64,000 nt of DNA from Klenkia taihuensis (GCF_900112525.1 NZ_FOMD01000003.1:372001-436000), one strand, 5' to 3'. Counted from the stretch's first letter, positions 33,208 through 42,072 are shown. Notes: generated by a model not told the origin, from the letters alone. Translations and numbers: made by a program.

Positions 33208-34748
33208 TCGGTGAAGACCTCGATGCGGGCGCCCATCTCGACCAGCCGCTCGTAGAGCTGCTCGTAGCCGCGGGCGATGATGTCGACGTTGCGCAGCACC
33301 GAGGTGCCCTTGCAGGCCAGCATCGCCAGCAGGATGCAGACCGCGGGGCGCAGCGCCGGCGGGCAGACGATCTCCGCCGCCGACCAGTGCGTCGGCCCGG
33401 TCACGAGCACCCGGTGCGGGTCCAGCAGCCGGACGTCGGCACCCAGCCGGGTCAGGTCGGACAGGTGGATCGCCCGGTTGTCGTAGACCCAGTCGTGGAT
33501 GAGCGTGCCGCCCGACGCGCTGGCCGCGATGACGGTGAAGAACGGCAGGTTGTCGATGTTGAGCCCCGGGAAGGGCATCGGGTGCACCTTGTCGATCGGT
33601 GCGCCGAGGTCCGAGGGGTGGATGGTGATGTCCACCAGCCGGGTGCGGCCGTTGTCGGCGGCGTACTCCGGCGACAGGTCGTAGCGCAGCCCCATCTCGC
33701 CCAGGATCGCCAGCTCGATCTCCAGGAACTCGATGGGCGCGCGGCGGACGGTGAGCTCCGAGCCGGTGACGATGCCGGCGGTGAGCAGGCTCATCGCCTC
33801 GACCGGGTCCTCGCTGGGGGTGTAGTCGACGTCGGCGTCGAGCTCGGCGACGCCGTGCACCACCAGCGTGGTGGTGCCGAAGCCGTCGATCCGCACGCCC
33901 AGCAGCTCCAGGTACAGGCACAGGTCCTGGACCATGTAGTTCGGGCTGGCGTTGCGGATGGTGGTGCGCCCGGGGTGCCGGGCGGCGGCCAGCAGCGCGT
34001 TCTCGGTCACGGTGTCGCCGCGCTCGGTCAGCACGATGGTGCGGTCGGCGGACCCGGGGCGGTCGACCCGGGCGTGGTACTCCCCGGCGTGCGCCTCGAT
34101 CTCCAGGCCGAAGGGCCGCAGCGCGATCATGTGCGGCTCGACGGTGCGGGTGCCCAGGTCGCACCCACCGGCGTAGGGCAGCTCGAAGGTGGCCTCCCGG
34201 TGCAGCAGCGGCCCCAGGAACATGATGATGCTGCGGGTGCGCCGGGCGGCGTCGGCGTCGATGCCGGCCAGGTCGAGCTCGTCGGGCACCACGATGGTCA
34301 GGTCGCGGCCCGCGTCGTCCCAGGTGGCCCGCACGCCGATCGAGCGCAGCACGTCGAGGATGCGCTCGACCTCCACGATCCGGGCGACGTTGCGCAGCGT
34401 GGTCGTGCCGCGGTTGAGCAGCGAGGCGCACAGCAGCGCGACGGCGGCGTTCTTGCTGCTCTTGACGGTGACCGAGCCCGACAGCGGGGTCCCGCCGGTG
34501 ACCCGCAGGTGGGTGGGGCCGGCCTTGCCGACGGTGATCAGCTCGCTGTCCAGCGCCGCGGACAGCCGGCCCAGCAGCTCCAGGGTGAGGTTCTGCGCGC
34601 CCTGCTCGATGCGGGCGATGGCGCTCTGGCTGGTGCCCAGCCGCTCGGCGAGCTGGGTCTGCGTCAGGCCGTGGTGCCGGCGGGCGTCGCGGACCAGAGT
34701 GCCGATCTGGCGCAGGGACTGACCGGTGGCTTCTTCGGTGAGGGACAT
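33204..34748 (-). CDS. XRE-family HTH fused to UDP-GlcNAc 1-carboxyvinyltransferase (MurA-like)
   Basis: A 514-residue protein starting at ATG 34748. Residues 14-70 form a Cro/CI helix-turn-helix (VRDARRHHGLTQTQLAERLGTSQSAIARIEQG). Residues 75-514 are an EPSP-synthase-like MurA with SSKNAAVALLCASLL near 97-111 and the active-site loop YAGGCDLGTRTVEPH, which keeps a Cys (as in E. coli) rather than the Asp of M. tuberculosis MurA. The enzyme moves enolpyruvate from PEP to UDP-GlcNAc for peptidoglycan. The DNA-binding addition suggests a paralogue with sensing or regulatory duty. Confidence 0.9.
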   Translation of the reverse strand: MSLTEEATGQSLRQIGTLVRDARRHHGLTQTQLAERLGTSQSAIARIEQGAQNLTLELLGRLSAALDSELITVGKAGPTHLRVTGGTPLSGSVTVKSSKNAAVALLCASLLNRGTTTLRNVARIVEVERILDVLRSIGVRATWDDAGRDLTIVVPDELDLAGIDADAARRTRSIIMFLGPLLHREATFELPYAGGCDLGTRTVEPHMIALRPFGLEIEAHAGEYHARVDRPGSADRTIVLTERGDTVTENALLAAARHPGRTTIRNASPNYMVQDLCLYLELLGVRIDGFGTTTLVVHGVAELDADVDYTPSEDPVEAMSLLTAGIVTGSELTVRRAPIEFLEIELAILGEMGLRYDLSPEYAADNGRTRLVDITIHPSDLGAPIDKVHPMPFPGLNIDNLPFFTVIAASASGGTLIHDWVYDNRAIHLSDLTRLGADVRLLDPHRVLVTGPTHWSAAEIVCPPALRPAVCILLAMLACKGTSVLRNVDIIARGYEQLYERLVEMGARIEVFTD

Positions 34749-34806
34749 CGCCGCACACGGTATCTCAGATGTGAGATGACTGCGGTCGGCGCCGGCGCAC
34801 CCCAGG

Positions 34807-35328
34807 ATGGGCGCCGTGGACCCCGACCAGCTGCGCATCTACTGCAACGACCACCTCGCCGCGTCCGCCGGGGGCCTCGGCCTGGTGCGCCGGATGCTCG
34901 CCCACCACTCCGACGACCAGTGGGCCCAGCCGCTGCGCGGGCTGCACGCGGAGCTGCGGGAGGAGCGGGCCGCCCTCGAGCGGACCATGGCCGCGCTGGG
35001 GCTGCCCGCCAGCCGGGTCAAGCAGCTGCTGGTGGCGGTGGCCGAGAAGGTGTCCCGGCTCAAGCCCGACGGCCGCCTCGGCCGGGGGCCGTTGAGCACC
35101 GTGGTGGAGTTCGAGTTCCTCAGCGGAGCCGTGCTGCTCAAGCGGGCCGGCTTCGAGACCCTGCTGGGCCTGTCCGAGGTCGACCGGCGCATCGACGCCC
35201 GGGAGATGGAGCGGCTGGTGGACCAGGCCGACCGGCAGCACCGCTGGCTGGCCGACGCCCGCCGGGAGCACGCGGCGGCCACCTTCGGCGGGCGGCCCGA
35301 GCGGCAGGACGACGCCTCGGACACCTGA
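34807..35328 (+). CDS. Conserved hypothetical helical protein
   Basis: A 173-residue, mostly helical protein, starting at ATG 34807; GTG 34816 with AGGATGG upstream is an equally good start. It begins QLRIYCNDHLAASAGGLGLVRRMLAHH and continues with charged amphipathic helices (LREERAALERTMAALGLPASRVKQLL). The pattern suggests a four-helix bundle of ferritin-like or DUF892-like shape without clear metal ligands. Divergent from the MurA-like gene by 58 nt. Function unknown. Confidence 0.7.
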   Translation: MGAVDPDQLRIYCNDHLAASAGGLGLVRRMLAHHSDDQWAQPLRGLHAELREERAALERTMAALGLPASRVKQLLVAVAEKVSRLKPDGRLGRGPLSTVVEFEFLSGAVLLKRAGFETLLGLSEVDRRIDAREMERLVDQADRQHRWLADARREHAAATFGGRPERQDDASDT

Positions 35329-35379
35329 GCCCGGACCCGGGGCCGAGCGCCCGCCGCGGCGCGGGGGTAGGAACGGCGC

Positions 35380-36132
35380 ATGTGCCACGACCACGACAGC
35401 CGCCCGCCCGCCGCGCCGCGCCCCGCCGGTGACGTCGCCGAGCGCGGCACCCTCAGCATTCCCGCCGCCGACGGCACGGTCGTCGGCGCGGCCTACGCCG
35501 CCCCGGCCGCGCCCGCCCGGGCCGGCGTCGTCGTGCTGCCCGACGTGCGCGGGCTGCACCCCTACTACGTCGCCCTCGCCGAGCGGTTCGCCGAGGCCGG
35601 CGTGCCGGCCCTGGCCGTCGACTGGTTCGGCCGCACCGCGGGCGTGCCCGCCACCGGCACCCGCGAGGAGGACTTCGACTGGCAGGCGCACGTGCCGCAG
35701 CTGACCGACGCCGGCGTGGACACCGACGTTGCCGCCGCGGTGGCCTACCTGCGGGACCGCACCTCGCCGGACCTGCCCGTGGTCACCGTCGGGTTCTGCC
35801 TCGGCGGCAGCCACTCCTGGCGGCTGGCCGGCGGGACGGTCGACCTGGCCGGGTGCGCCGGGTTCTACGGGCGTCCCTCCCTGGTCGGCGACGCCGCCGA
35901 CCGCGCCTCCCGGCCGGTGACGATGCTCGTCGCCGGCGCCGACGCCGCCACCCCGGTCGCCGACCAGCAGGCCCTCGCCGACCGGATGCGGGCGGCCGGC
36001 GCCGACGTCGACGTGGCGGTGTACGACGGCGCCCCGCACTCGTTCTTCGACCGCAGCTCCGCCGAGTGGGAGCAGGCCTGCACCGACGCCTGGGAGCACG
36101 TGCTGGCGCTGCTCGACCGCGTGGCCCGGTGA
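35380..36132 (+). CDS. Dienelactone hydrolase family protein
   Basis: A 250-residue alpha/beta hydrolase starting at ATG 35380. The nucleophile elbow is VTVGFCLGGSHSW with Cys near residue 134, as in dienelactone hydrolases. Asp in LVAGADAATP and His in APHSFFDRS complete the triad. It begins MCHDHDSRPP, an unusual His/Cys N-terminus common in actinobacterial relatives. A GGGGGTAG at 35363-35370 lies 9 nt before the start. The 3' end overlaps the next gene by 4 nt. Substrate cannot be predicted. Confidence 0.88.
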   Translation: MCHDHDSRPPAAPRPAGDVAERGTLSIPAADGTVVGAAYAAPAAPARAGVVVLPDVRGLHPYYVALAERFAEAGVPALAVDWFGRTAGVPATGTREEDFDWQAHVPQLTDAGVDTDVAAAVAYLRDRTSPDLPVVTVGFCLGGSHSWRLAGGTVDLAGCAGFYGRPSLVGDAADRASRPVTMLVAGADAATPVADQQALADRMRAAGADVDVAVYDGAPHSFFDRSSAEWEQACTDAWEHVLALLDRVAR

Positions 36133-36935
36133 CCGTCGCCGACCCCCTGCAGGCGGACTGCGGCCGGTGCGCCGGGCTGTGCTGCACCGTGCCGTCCTTC
36201 TCCCGCGGCGCCGACTTCGCCCTCGACAAGCCGGCGGAGACCGCCTGCCCGAACCTGGGGGACGACGACCGCTGCGGCATCCACCCCGTGCTGCGGGAGC
36301 GCGGGTTCCCCGGCTGCGTGGTCTACGACTGCTTCGGCGCGGGGCAGCACGTCACCCAGCGCACGTGGCCGGGGCTCGACCGCGGCGACCGGGTGGTGCT
36401 GCACCAGGTGGCCACGGTGTTCCCGGTCGTGCGGGCGCTGCAGGAGCTGCGCTGGCTGGTGCGTGCGGCCCGGGCGCTGGACCTGCCCGCCGACCTCGCC
36501 GCCGACCTCGCCGCGGCCGAGGCCGAGCTCGCCGCCCGGGTGGACGGCGGGGTGGAGGAGCTGCGCGAGCAGCCGGTGGACGCCGTCCGCGCGCAGGTGA
36601 ACGGGCTGCTGACCCGGGCCGGCGCGCACGCCCGCCGCGGGGTGCGGCGGCCCCGGGAGCTGCGCGGCGCGGACCTGGCCGGGGCCGACCTGCGCGGGGC
36701 CGACCTGCGCGGGGCGCTGCTGCGGGGCGCGGTGCTGCTGGGCGCCGACCTGTCGCGCGCGGACCTGCGGCTGGCCGACCTGACCGGCGCCGACGTCCGC
36801 GGTGCCCGGCTGCACGGGGCGGACCTGCGCGGGGCGCTGTTCCTCACCCGCGCCCAGCTCGAGGCCGCGGCCGGGGACGCCGCCACCCGGCTCGACGACG
36901 GCGTGCACCGGCCGGCGCACTGGGGCGCACCGTGA
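36129..36935 (+). CDS. Cys-cluster (YkgJ-like) and pentapeptide-repeat protein
   Basis: A 268-residue protein starting at GTG 36129. The first 70 residues carry eight cysteines (11, 14, 18, 19, 40, 49, 63 and 68) in the style of YkgJ/UPF0153 zinc or iron-sulfur binding clusters. A helical linker follows. Residues 178-240 form about twelve pentapeptide repeats of the ADLRG type, which fold into a right-handed beta-helix. The combination is unusual. It sits between a hydrolase and a small hypothetical gene with 4-nt overlaps on both sides. Function unknown; a metal-dependent scaffold is a guess. Confidence 0.78.
   Translation: MTVADPLQADCGRCAGLCCTVPSFSRGADFALDKPAETACPNLGDDDRCGIHPVLRERGFPGCVVYDCFGAGQHVTQRTWPGLDRGDRVVLHQVATVFPVVRALQELRWLVRAARALDLPADLAADLAAAEAELAARVDGGVEELREQPVDAVRAQVNGLLTRAGAHARRGVRRPRELRGADLAGADLRGADLRGALLRGAVLLGADLSRADLRLADLTGADVRGARLHGADLRGALFLTRAQLEAAAGDAATRLDDGVHRPAHWGAP
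36670..36840 (+). repeat. Pentapeptide-repeat-encoding tandem units
   Basis: Degenerate 15-nt units (gcggacctgcgcggg-like) encode the A-D-L-R-G pentapeptides of the Cys-cluster protein. Confidence 0.7.
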
Positions 36936-37396
36936 GGCTGGAGTCGGCCGACGGCGCGCTGGTCGACCTGCGGGTGCTGCGCCGGCAGGTGCTCGAGGCG
37001 CGGGCGGTGGAGCTGGACCGACCTGACTGGGTGCAGACCCTGCTGGTGGTGCGCGGCGAGGTGCGCACGGCCGACGGGCGGCACTGGGTGTTCCGCGAGC
37101 CGTGCCTGGGCCCGTGGGACGGCATGCGGCTGGCGTCGTGGCTGCGGGCGGTCGCCGACCGGCCGGGCGGGCTGATCGGGGAGGGGCTGGTGTTCACCGA
37201 GCCCGCGCTGTCCTGGGTGCTCGACGACGCCCGCGCGGACCGCCGGCTGCTGCGGGTGCACCTGTCGGGCCCGGCCGCGTGGACCGACCCGGTGACCGGG
37301 CAGGCGCGCGGGGGTGGGGTGCCGCTGGACGTGGGCACCGCCGCCCTCACCGCCGCGGCCGACGAGTGGGCCGCGGCGGTGGGGGACAGCGGGTAG
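36932..37396 (+). CDS. Hypothetical protein, WapI-like pattern
   Basis: A 154-residue soluble protein starting at GTG 36932 (4-nt overlap). The alternation of strands with DWVQTLLVVRGEVRTADGRHWVFREPCLGPWDGMRLASWLRAVAD resembles WapI/DUF6228-type small proteins, some of which act as immunity proteins for toxins. No toxin gene is adjacent, so the resemblance is not enough to call immunity. It ends the four-gene run that starts at 35380 if the hydrolase is included. Confidence 0.65.
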   Translation: MRLESADGALVDLRVLRRQVLEARAVELDRPDWVQTLLVVRGEVRTADGRHWVFREPCLGPWDGMRLASWLRAVADRPGGLIGEGLVFTEPALSWVLDDARADRRLLRVHLSGPAAWTDPVTGQARGGGVPLDVGTAALTAAADEWAAAVGDSG

Positions 37397-37399
37397 CGG

Positions 37400-37849
37400 T
37401 CAGCGCCGCCGGCGGAGGACGACGGCGGCCAGCACCGCCGCCAGGCCGAGGCCCAGCGCTCGCCGGGCGCCGCGGGAGGCGGTCACCCCCGCGGTGACGG
37501 TGGCCGCCACCGTCCGCGGCGACCCGGGCCGGACGGCGGCCGACCCGGTGAGCAGCCGGCCCAGCGGCGAGGAGACCCCCGCGCCGAGCTCGGCCACGCG
37601 CCCGCTCGGCCCGGTGACGTCGACGTGCAGACCACGCTCGGCCAGGGCGCTGCCCAGGTCACCGAGCACGGACGGCCCGCGGGACACCGTCGGCCCCACG
37701 GGCCAGGGCAGCGCCGCCGCGGAGCGCCACAGCGCCCACGGGTCGGCGGTGGTGACGGTCAGCCGGTCGCCGTCCCCGGTGAGCCGGGCGGTGAGGCCGT
37801 CGGCCTGCAGGGTCAGGTCGGCCTGGACGGCGAGGCGGCCGGTGCTCAC
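37400..37849 (-). CDS. Hypothetical tail-anchored protein
   Basis: A 149-residue protein starting at GTG 37849. The N-terminal 110 residues alternate strands (VQADLTLQADGLTARLTGDGDRLTVTTADPW) without a signal peptide. The C-terminus is a hydrophobic helix followed by RRRR, suggesting a tail anchor. It shares a 4-nt overlap with the small gene upstream on the same strand and is therefore translationally coupled to it. No family recognised. Confidence 0.65.
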   Translation of the reverse strand: MSTGRLAVQADLTLQADGLTARLTGDGDRLTVTTADPWALWRSAAALPWPVGPTVSRGPSVLGDLGSALAERGLHVDVTGPSGRVAELGAGVSSPLGRLLTGSAAVRPGSPRTVAATVTAGVTASRGARRALGLGLAAVLAAVVLRRRR

Positions 37850-38064
37850 CCCTGCGAGACGCCCTCGGCGGTGGTGATGCGCAGCGTGCCGTTGAGCTTC
37901 CAGGTCGCGCGGGGGGCGTCGGGGCCGATCTCGCGCGGGACCTCGACGGACATGTCGACGAACTCGTAGTTGATGGCGGCGCCCTTGCCGGTGAGGTAGG
38001 ACCACATCTCCTTGCCCAGGTCGGCGAAGGTGCGGGTCTCGGTGGTGGTGTCGGGAGAGGTCAT
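37846..38064 (-). CDS. Small conserved hypothetical protein
   Basis: A 72-residue acidic protein starting at ATG 38064. It has FADLGKEMWSYLTGKGAAINYEFVDMSVEVP in the first half and KLNGTLRITTAEG near the end. No membrane segment. It is coupled to the tail-anchored gene that follows. Similar short proteins occur in Geodermatophilaceae and relatives, but I know no function. Confidence 0.7.
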   Translation of the reverse strand: MTSPDTTTETRTFADLGKEMWSYLTGKGAAINYEFVDMSVEVPREIGPDAPRATWKLNGTLRITTAEGVSQG

Positions 38065-38104
38065 GCACCCCACCTGTCCGCCCGCGCGGGGTGTGAAACG
38101 TCGT

Positions 38105-38779
38105 TTACGCCGTCGATCGCCGGGCGAGCAGGACGGCGTACTCGAACACCCGTCCCTCCCGCTCGACCGGCAGCACCAGCTGCTCGGCGTCGGTGACCCC
38201 GGGCAGGGCGGCGAGCCGACCGAGCAGGGCCGGCGACGGGTCGGCCGACCAGATCGCCAGGACCCCGCCCGGGCGCAGGGCCCCCAGGGCCCGGGCCAGA
38301 CCGCGCGCGCCGTACAGACCCGCGTTCGACCCGTGCACGAGGAAGTCCGGCCCGTTGTCGACGTCGAGCAGCACCACGTCGTAGCGGCCGGGCAGGAAGG
38401 CCGCGGCGACGTCGCCGGCCTGCAGGTCGAGGCGCGGGTCGGTGGTGCTCGGCAGGCCGGGCAGCAGCCCCTCGGCCGCCCACCCCAGCAGCGCGTCCTC
38501 CAGCTCGACGACGACCACCTCGGCCACGCCGGGGGAGCGCAGCACCGCCGCGGTCGTCCAGCCCAGCCCGAGGCCGCCCACGAGCACCGACAGGTCGGCG
38601 CCCTCGACCCGGGCCAGCGCCTCGGTGGCCAGCGCGCGCTCGGTGGAGGTGTCCACGTCGTCCATGGCGAACACGCCGTCGACGACCAGCTCGGTGACCA
38701 CCGCGCCGTCGTCGTCCGTGCGCCGCCACAGCGCCACCTCGCCGTTCGGTCCGCTCACCCGGCCCAGCTCCGTCCGCAC
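38105..38779 (-). CDS. Spermidine-synthase-like SAM-dependent protein
   Basis: A 224-residue Rossmann protein starting at GTG 38779 (GTG 38785 is an alternative). It contains the spermidine-synthase pattern ADLSVLVGGLGLGWTTAAVL, VVVVELEDALLGW and YDVVLLDVDNGPDFLVH, with LGALRPGGVLAIWS after. The polyamine-binding tetramerisation domain is absent, so it may be a methyltransferase of this fold rather than a true aminopropyltransferase. It is divergent from the LCP gene. Confidence 0.8.
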   Translation of the reverse strand: MRTELGRVSGPNGEVALWRRTDDDGAVVTELVVDGVFAMDDVDTSTERALATEALARVEGADLSVLVGGLGLGWTTAAVLRSPGVAEVVVVELEDALLGWAAEGLLPGLPSTTDPRLDLQAGDVAAAFLPGRYDVVLLDVDNGPDFLVHGSNAGLYGARGLARALGALRPGGVLAIWSADPSPALLGRLAALPGVTDAEQLVLPVEREGRVFEYAVLLARRSTA

Positions 38780-38885
38780 GGCCACGATCCTGCCCGGCAC
38801 CGGCGTGCAGCGGACCCCCCGCCCGGTCCCAGCCCGGTCACAGCCCGGCCGGGGACGGTCGAGGTGTGCGCAGGGAGGGACGGCG

Positions 38886-40061
38886 GTGACCGGGATCCAC
38901 CCGCGGAGCCTGCCGGCCCGAGTGGACCCGCGGGCCCGCCGGACCTCCCGCCTGCTGCTGGCGGTGCGGGCGGTCGCGGTGCTGACCAGCGCCGCGGTGC
39001 TGGCCGGCAGCGGCTGGGGCTGGCACCTGCTCGGGGTGGCCGAGGCCAGCGTGCACCGCGGCGACGGCGTGCCGACCAGCGGCAACACCGACGTCAGCGG
39101 CGCCGCGCACGCCGGTCGGGCGATGAACCTGCTGCTGGTGGGCATGGACTCCCGTGCCGGCCTGAGCGACGCGCAGGAGGACGCCAACTCGACCGGGGGC
39201 TCGGACGGCGAGCTCGACACCGACACGATGATCCTGGTGCACGTCCCGGCCGACGGGTCGGGCGCCTCCTTCGTCTCGCTGCCCCGCGACACCTACGTCG
39301 AGATCCCCGGCCACGGCGAGGGCAAGCTGAACAGCGCCTACGCGGACGCCCACCACGCCGCCGACGGGGACGCGCAGGCCGAGGACGCCGCCGGGATGGG
39401 CCTGCTGGTGCAGACCGTCAGCCGGTTCACCGGCCTGCAGATCGACCACTGGGCCGAGCTGGACCTGGCCGGGTTCCTGCAGCTGAGCAGCATCGTCGGC
39501 GGTGTGCAGGTCGACCTGTGCCGGGCCACCACCGACAGCTACTCGGGTGCCGCCTTCCCGGCCGGGGTGCAGACCATCGAGCCCGACCAGGCGCTGTCCT
39601 TCGTCCGGCAGCGGCACGGGCTGCCCCAGGGCGACGTCGACCGCACCATCCGCCAGCAGGTGTACATCGCCGGCGTGCTGCGCGACCTGCTCTCCGCCGA
39701 CGTGCTCCTGGACCCCGCTCAGCAGCAGCGCATCGTCGCCCGGGTCGGCGACAGCGTGACCCTGGACCGCGGGCTGGACGTCGGCGACCTGGTCGGTCAG
39801 CTCCAGGGGGTGCGCCCCGCCGACCTGACGTTCCAGACCGTGCCCGGCCTGGTGAACGCCCGGGTGCACGGCGCCGACGTCCTGCAGCCGCCGTCCGCCG
39901 ACGCGGTGCACGCCTTCTTCGCCGACCTGGGTGCGCCCGCCGCCGCACCGTCCTCGGCACCGTCGTCGGCCGCCCCCGCGGCCTCGGCGGCGCCCGCACC
40001 GACCTCCGGGGACTACGACACGCCGCAGCGCACCGCCGGCGACACGAGCTGCATCGACTGA
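38886..40061 (+). CDS. LytR-CpsA-Psr (LCP) family cell-wall glycopolymer transferase
   Basis: A 391-residue protein starting at GTG 38886. A single membrane helix spans about residues 22-45. The extracellular LCP domain has NLLLVGMDSRAGLSD, DTDTMILVHVPADG, FVSLPRDTYVEIPGHGEGKLNSAYADA and DVDRTIRQQVYI, which provide the Asp/Arg phosphate-binding residues. The C-terminal tail is Ala/Ser/Pro-rich. LCP enzymes attach polyprenyl-linked glycopolymers such as arabinogalactan or teichoic acids to peptidoglycan. It might attach the glycan of the heptose operon, but it is 26 kb away. Confidence 0.92.
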   Translation: MTGIHPRSLPARVDPRARRTSRLLLAVRAVAVLTSAAVLAGSGWGWHLLGVAEASVHRGDGVPTSGNTDVSGAAHAGRAMNLLLVGMDSRAGLSDAQEDANSTGGSDGELDTDTMILVHVPADGSGASFVSLPRDTYVEIPGHGEGKLNSAYADAHHAADGDAQAEDAAGMGLLVQTVSRFTGLQIDHWAELDLAGFLQLSSIVGGVQVDLCRATTDSYSGAAFPAGVQTIEPDQALSFVRQRHGLPQGDVDRTIRQQVYIAGVLRDLLSADVLLDPAQQQRIVARVGDSVTLDRGLDVGDLVGQLQGVRPADLTFQTVPGLVNARVHGADVLQPPSADAVHAFFADLGAPAAAPSSAPSSAAPAASAAPAPTSGDYDTPQRTAGDTSCID

Positions 40062-40101
40062 GCCGGGAACAACCGCCGGCCGCCGGGTGTCATCGTGGGG
40101 C

Positions 40102-41409
40102 GTGAACTCGCGCCGCGCCTACGTCGTCTGGGTGGTCGGGCTGATCGCCTACGGGGTGGCCGTCTTCCACCGCGGCTCCCTCGGCGTGGCCGCCACCGAC
40201 GCCCAGGAGCGCTTCTCCGCCGGGGCGTCGGCGGTCAGCCTCTTCCTCGTCCTCCAACTGGCGGTCTACGCCGGGCTGCAGGTGCCCGTGGGCATCGCGC
40301 TGGACCGGTTCGGCTCCCGCGCGATGGTCGCCACCGGGGCGCTCACCATGGCCGCCGGTCAGCTGCTGCTCGCCCTCGCCACCGACGTGCCGACGGCGAT
40401 CGTGGCCCGCGTCCTGGTCGGCGCCGGGGACGCGATGACCTTCATCAGCGTGCTGCGGGTGGTCACCCTCTGGTTCACCGGGCCCACCGTGCCGGTCATC
40501 ACCCAGCTCACCGGCATCCTGGGCCAGCTGGGCCAGATCGCCGCGGCCTACCCGCTGGTGCTCGCGCTGCACCACACCTCCTGGACGGCCACGTTCACCG
40601 GCGCGGCCGCCCTCGGCGTGCTGGTCGCCGTCCTGGTGGTCGTCGCGCTGCGGGACGCACCCCCCGGCACCCCCGTCGCGCCGGTGGCCGGGTGGTCGGA
40701 GATCAAGCAGAACGTGGCCGGGGCCTGGCACGAGTCGGGCACCCGCATCGGGCTGTACACCCACCTGGTCACCCAGTTCTCCGGCACCGTCTTCGCCCTG
40801 CTGTGGGGCTACCCGTTCCTCGTGCTCGGCCAGGGCCTCTCCGCCGCGACCGCCGCCGGCCTGCTGACCCTGCTGGTGGTCGTCGGCATGGGCGTGGGGC
40901 CGGTCCTGGGCAAGCTGTGCGGCCGGTGGCCGCTGCGCCGCTCGGCGCTGGTGTTCGGCATCGCCGGGGCCACCGTGGCGGCCTGGACGGCGGTGCTGCT
41001 GTGGCCGGGCCGCGCGCCCCTGTGGCTGCTGGTGGTGCTCGTGCTGGTGCTGGCCACCAACGGCCCGGGCTCGATGATCGGCTTCGACTACGCCCGCACC
41101 TGGAACCCGGTGCACCGGCTCGGCAGCGCCACCGGGGTGGTCAACATCGGCGGGTTCGTCGCCTCCCTGCTCACCGTGCTCGCCGTCGGCGCGGTGCTCG
41201 ACGCGCTGACCCCGGGCGCGTCCACCGCCTACGACCTCGGCGCGTTCAAGGCCGCGTTCGCCGTGCAGTACCTGTTCTGGGCGATCGGCCTGCTGGGGGT
41301 CTGGACGCACCGGCAGCGGCTGCGCGACCGGCTGGCCGGCGACGGGGTGGTGCTGACCCCGCTGTACAGCGCGGTGGTCAGCCGGGTCCGGCGGACCCGC
41401 GTCCGGTGA
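40102..41409 (+). CDS. MFS transporter
   Basis: A 435-residue protein starting at GTG 40102 (GTG 40087 is possible) with about 12 hydrophobic helices. It has the N-terminal VVWVVGLIAYGVAVFHRGSLGVA, a VPVGIALDRFGSRAMV A motif and GDAMTFISVLRVVTLWF. The pattern resembles MFS proteins of the nitrate/hexuronate side of the superfamily, but no substrate can be named. It overlaps the methyltransferase gene by 4 nt. Confidence 0.87.
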   Translation: MNSRRAYVVWVVGLIAYGVAVFHRGSLGVAATDAQERFSAGASAVSLFLVLQLAVYAGLQVPVGIALDRFGSRAMVATGALTMAAGQLLLALATDVPTAIVARVLVGAGDAMTFISVLRVVTLWFTGPTVPVITQLTGILGQLGQIAAAYPLVLALHHTSWTATFTGAAALGVLVAVLVVVALRDAPPGTPVAPVAGWSEIKQNVAGAWHESGTRIGLYTHLVTQFSGTVFALLWGYPFLVLGQGLSAATAAGLLTLLVVVGMGVGPVLGKLCGRWPLRRSALVFGIAGATVAAWTAVLLWPGRAPLWLLVVLVLVLATNGPGSMIGFDYARTWNPVHRLGSATGVVNIGGFVASLLTVLAVGAVLDALTPGASTAYDLGAFKAAFAVQYLFWAIGLLGVWTHRQRLRDRLAGDGVVLTPLYSAVVSRVRRTRVR

Positions 41410-42038
41410 GCGTCCCCGAGGGCTTCTTCGCCCGGCACACCCGGCTCGTGCGGCCCCCGCTGGTGCCCGAGGTCGCGCTGCACCTGGCCGACGACGTCTC
41501 CGCCCTGTGGCAGGCCATGGAGGACGACGGCGGGGGAGCGGGCGACGCCTCCCCGTTCTGGGCCGCGGCGTGGGTGGGCGGGCAGGGCCTGGCCCGGCAC
41601 GTGCTCGACCACCCCGACCTGGTCGCCGGGAAGACCGTGCTGGACCTGGGCTGCGGCAGCGGCCTGGTCGGCATCGCCGCCGCGCTCGCCGGGGCCCGCC
41701 GGGTGCTGGCCAGCGACGTCGACCCCTACGCGCTGGCCGTCGTCCCGCTCAACGCCGCGGCGTCGGGCGCCACCGGGGTGGAGCCGGTCGGCGACGTGCT
41801 GGACGCCGACCTGCCGGAGGTGGAGGTCGTACTCGCCGGCGACGTCTTCTACGACCTGCGGATGGCCGACCGGGTCCGTCCGTGGTTGTTCACCGCCTGG
41901 GTCCGCGGGGCCGTCGTCCTCGTCGGCGACCCCGGGCGCTCGCAGCTGCCGGAGGGGTTGCGCGAGGTGGCCGGCTACGACGTCCCGGACAGCGGGGTGG
42001 ACGCCGCCCGCCGCACCACGGTGTGGCGACTGCCCTGA
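41406..42038 (+). CDS. Class I SAM-dependent methyltransferase
   Basis: A 210-residue protein starting at GTG 41406. It has the SAM motif VLDLGCGSGLVGIAAALAGA, ASDVDPYAL and the post-motif VLAGDVFYDLRMADRV, the layout of ETFB lysine/ribosomal-L11-type protein methyltransferases (DVFYD replaces NPPF). The N-terminal PFWAAAWVGGQGLARHVLD also fits this group. A protein lysine is therefore a likely acceptor. It is translationally coupled to the MFS gene. Confidence 0.83.
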   Translation: MSVPEGFFARHTRLVRPPLVPEVALHLADDVSALWQAMEDDGGGAGDASPFWAAAWVGGQGLARHVLDHPDLVAGKTVLDLGCGSGLVGIAAALAGARRVLASDVDPYALAVVPLNAAASGATGVEPVGDVLDADLPEVEVVLAGDVFYDLRMADRVRPWLFTAWVRGAVVLVGDPGRSQLPEGLREVAGYDVPDSGVDAARRTTVWRLP

Positions 42039-42072
42039 GGCGTACAACACCTGTGGAATTCGGGTGGGGCGG

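Noticed and set aside
38105-38779. True spermidine synthase
   Set aside because: The N-terminal tetramerisation domain is missing and no polyamine genes are nearby, so only the fold is reported.
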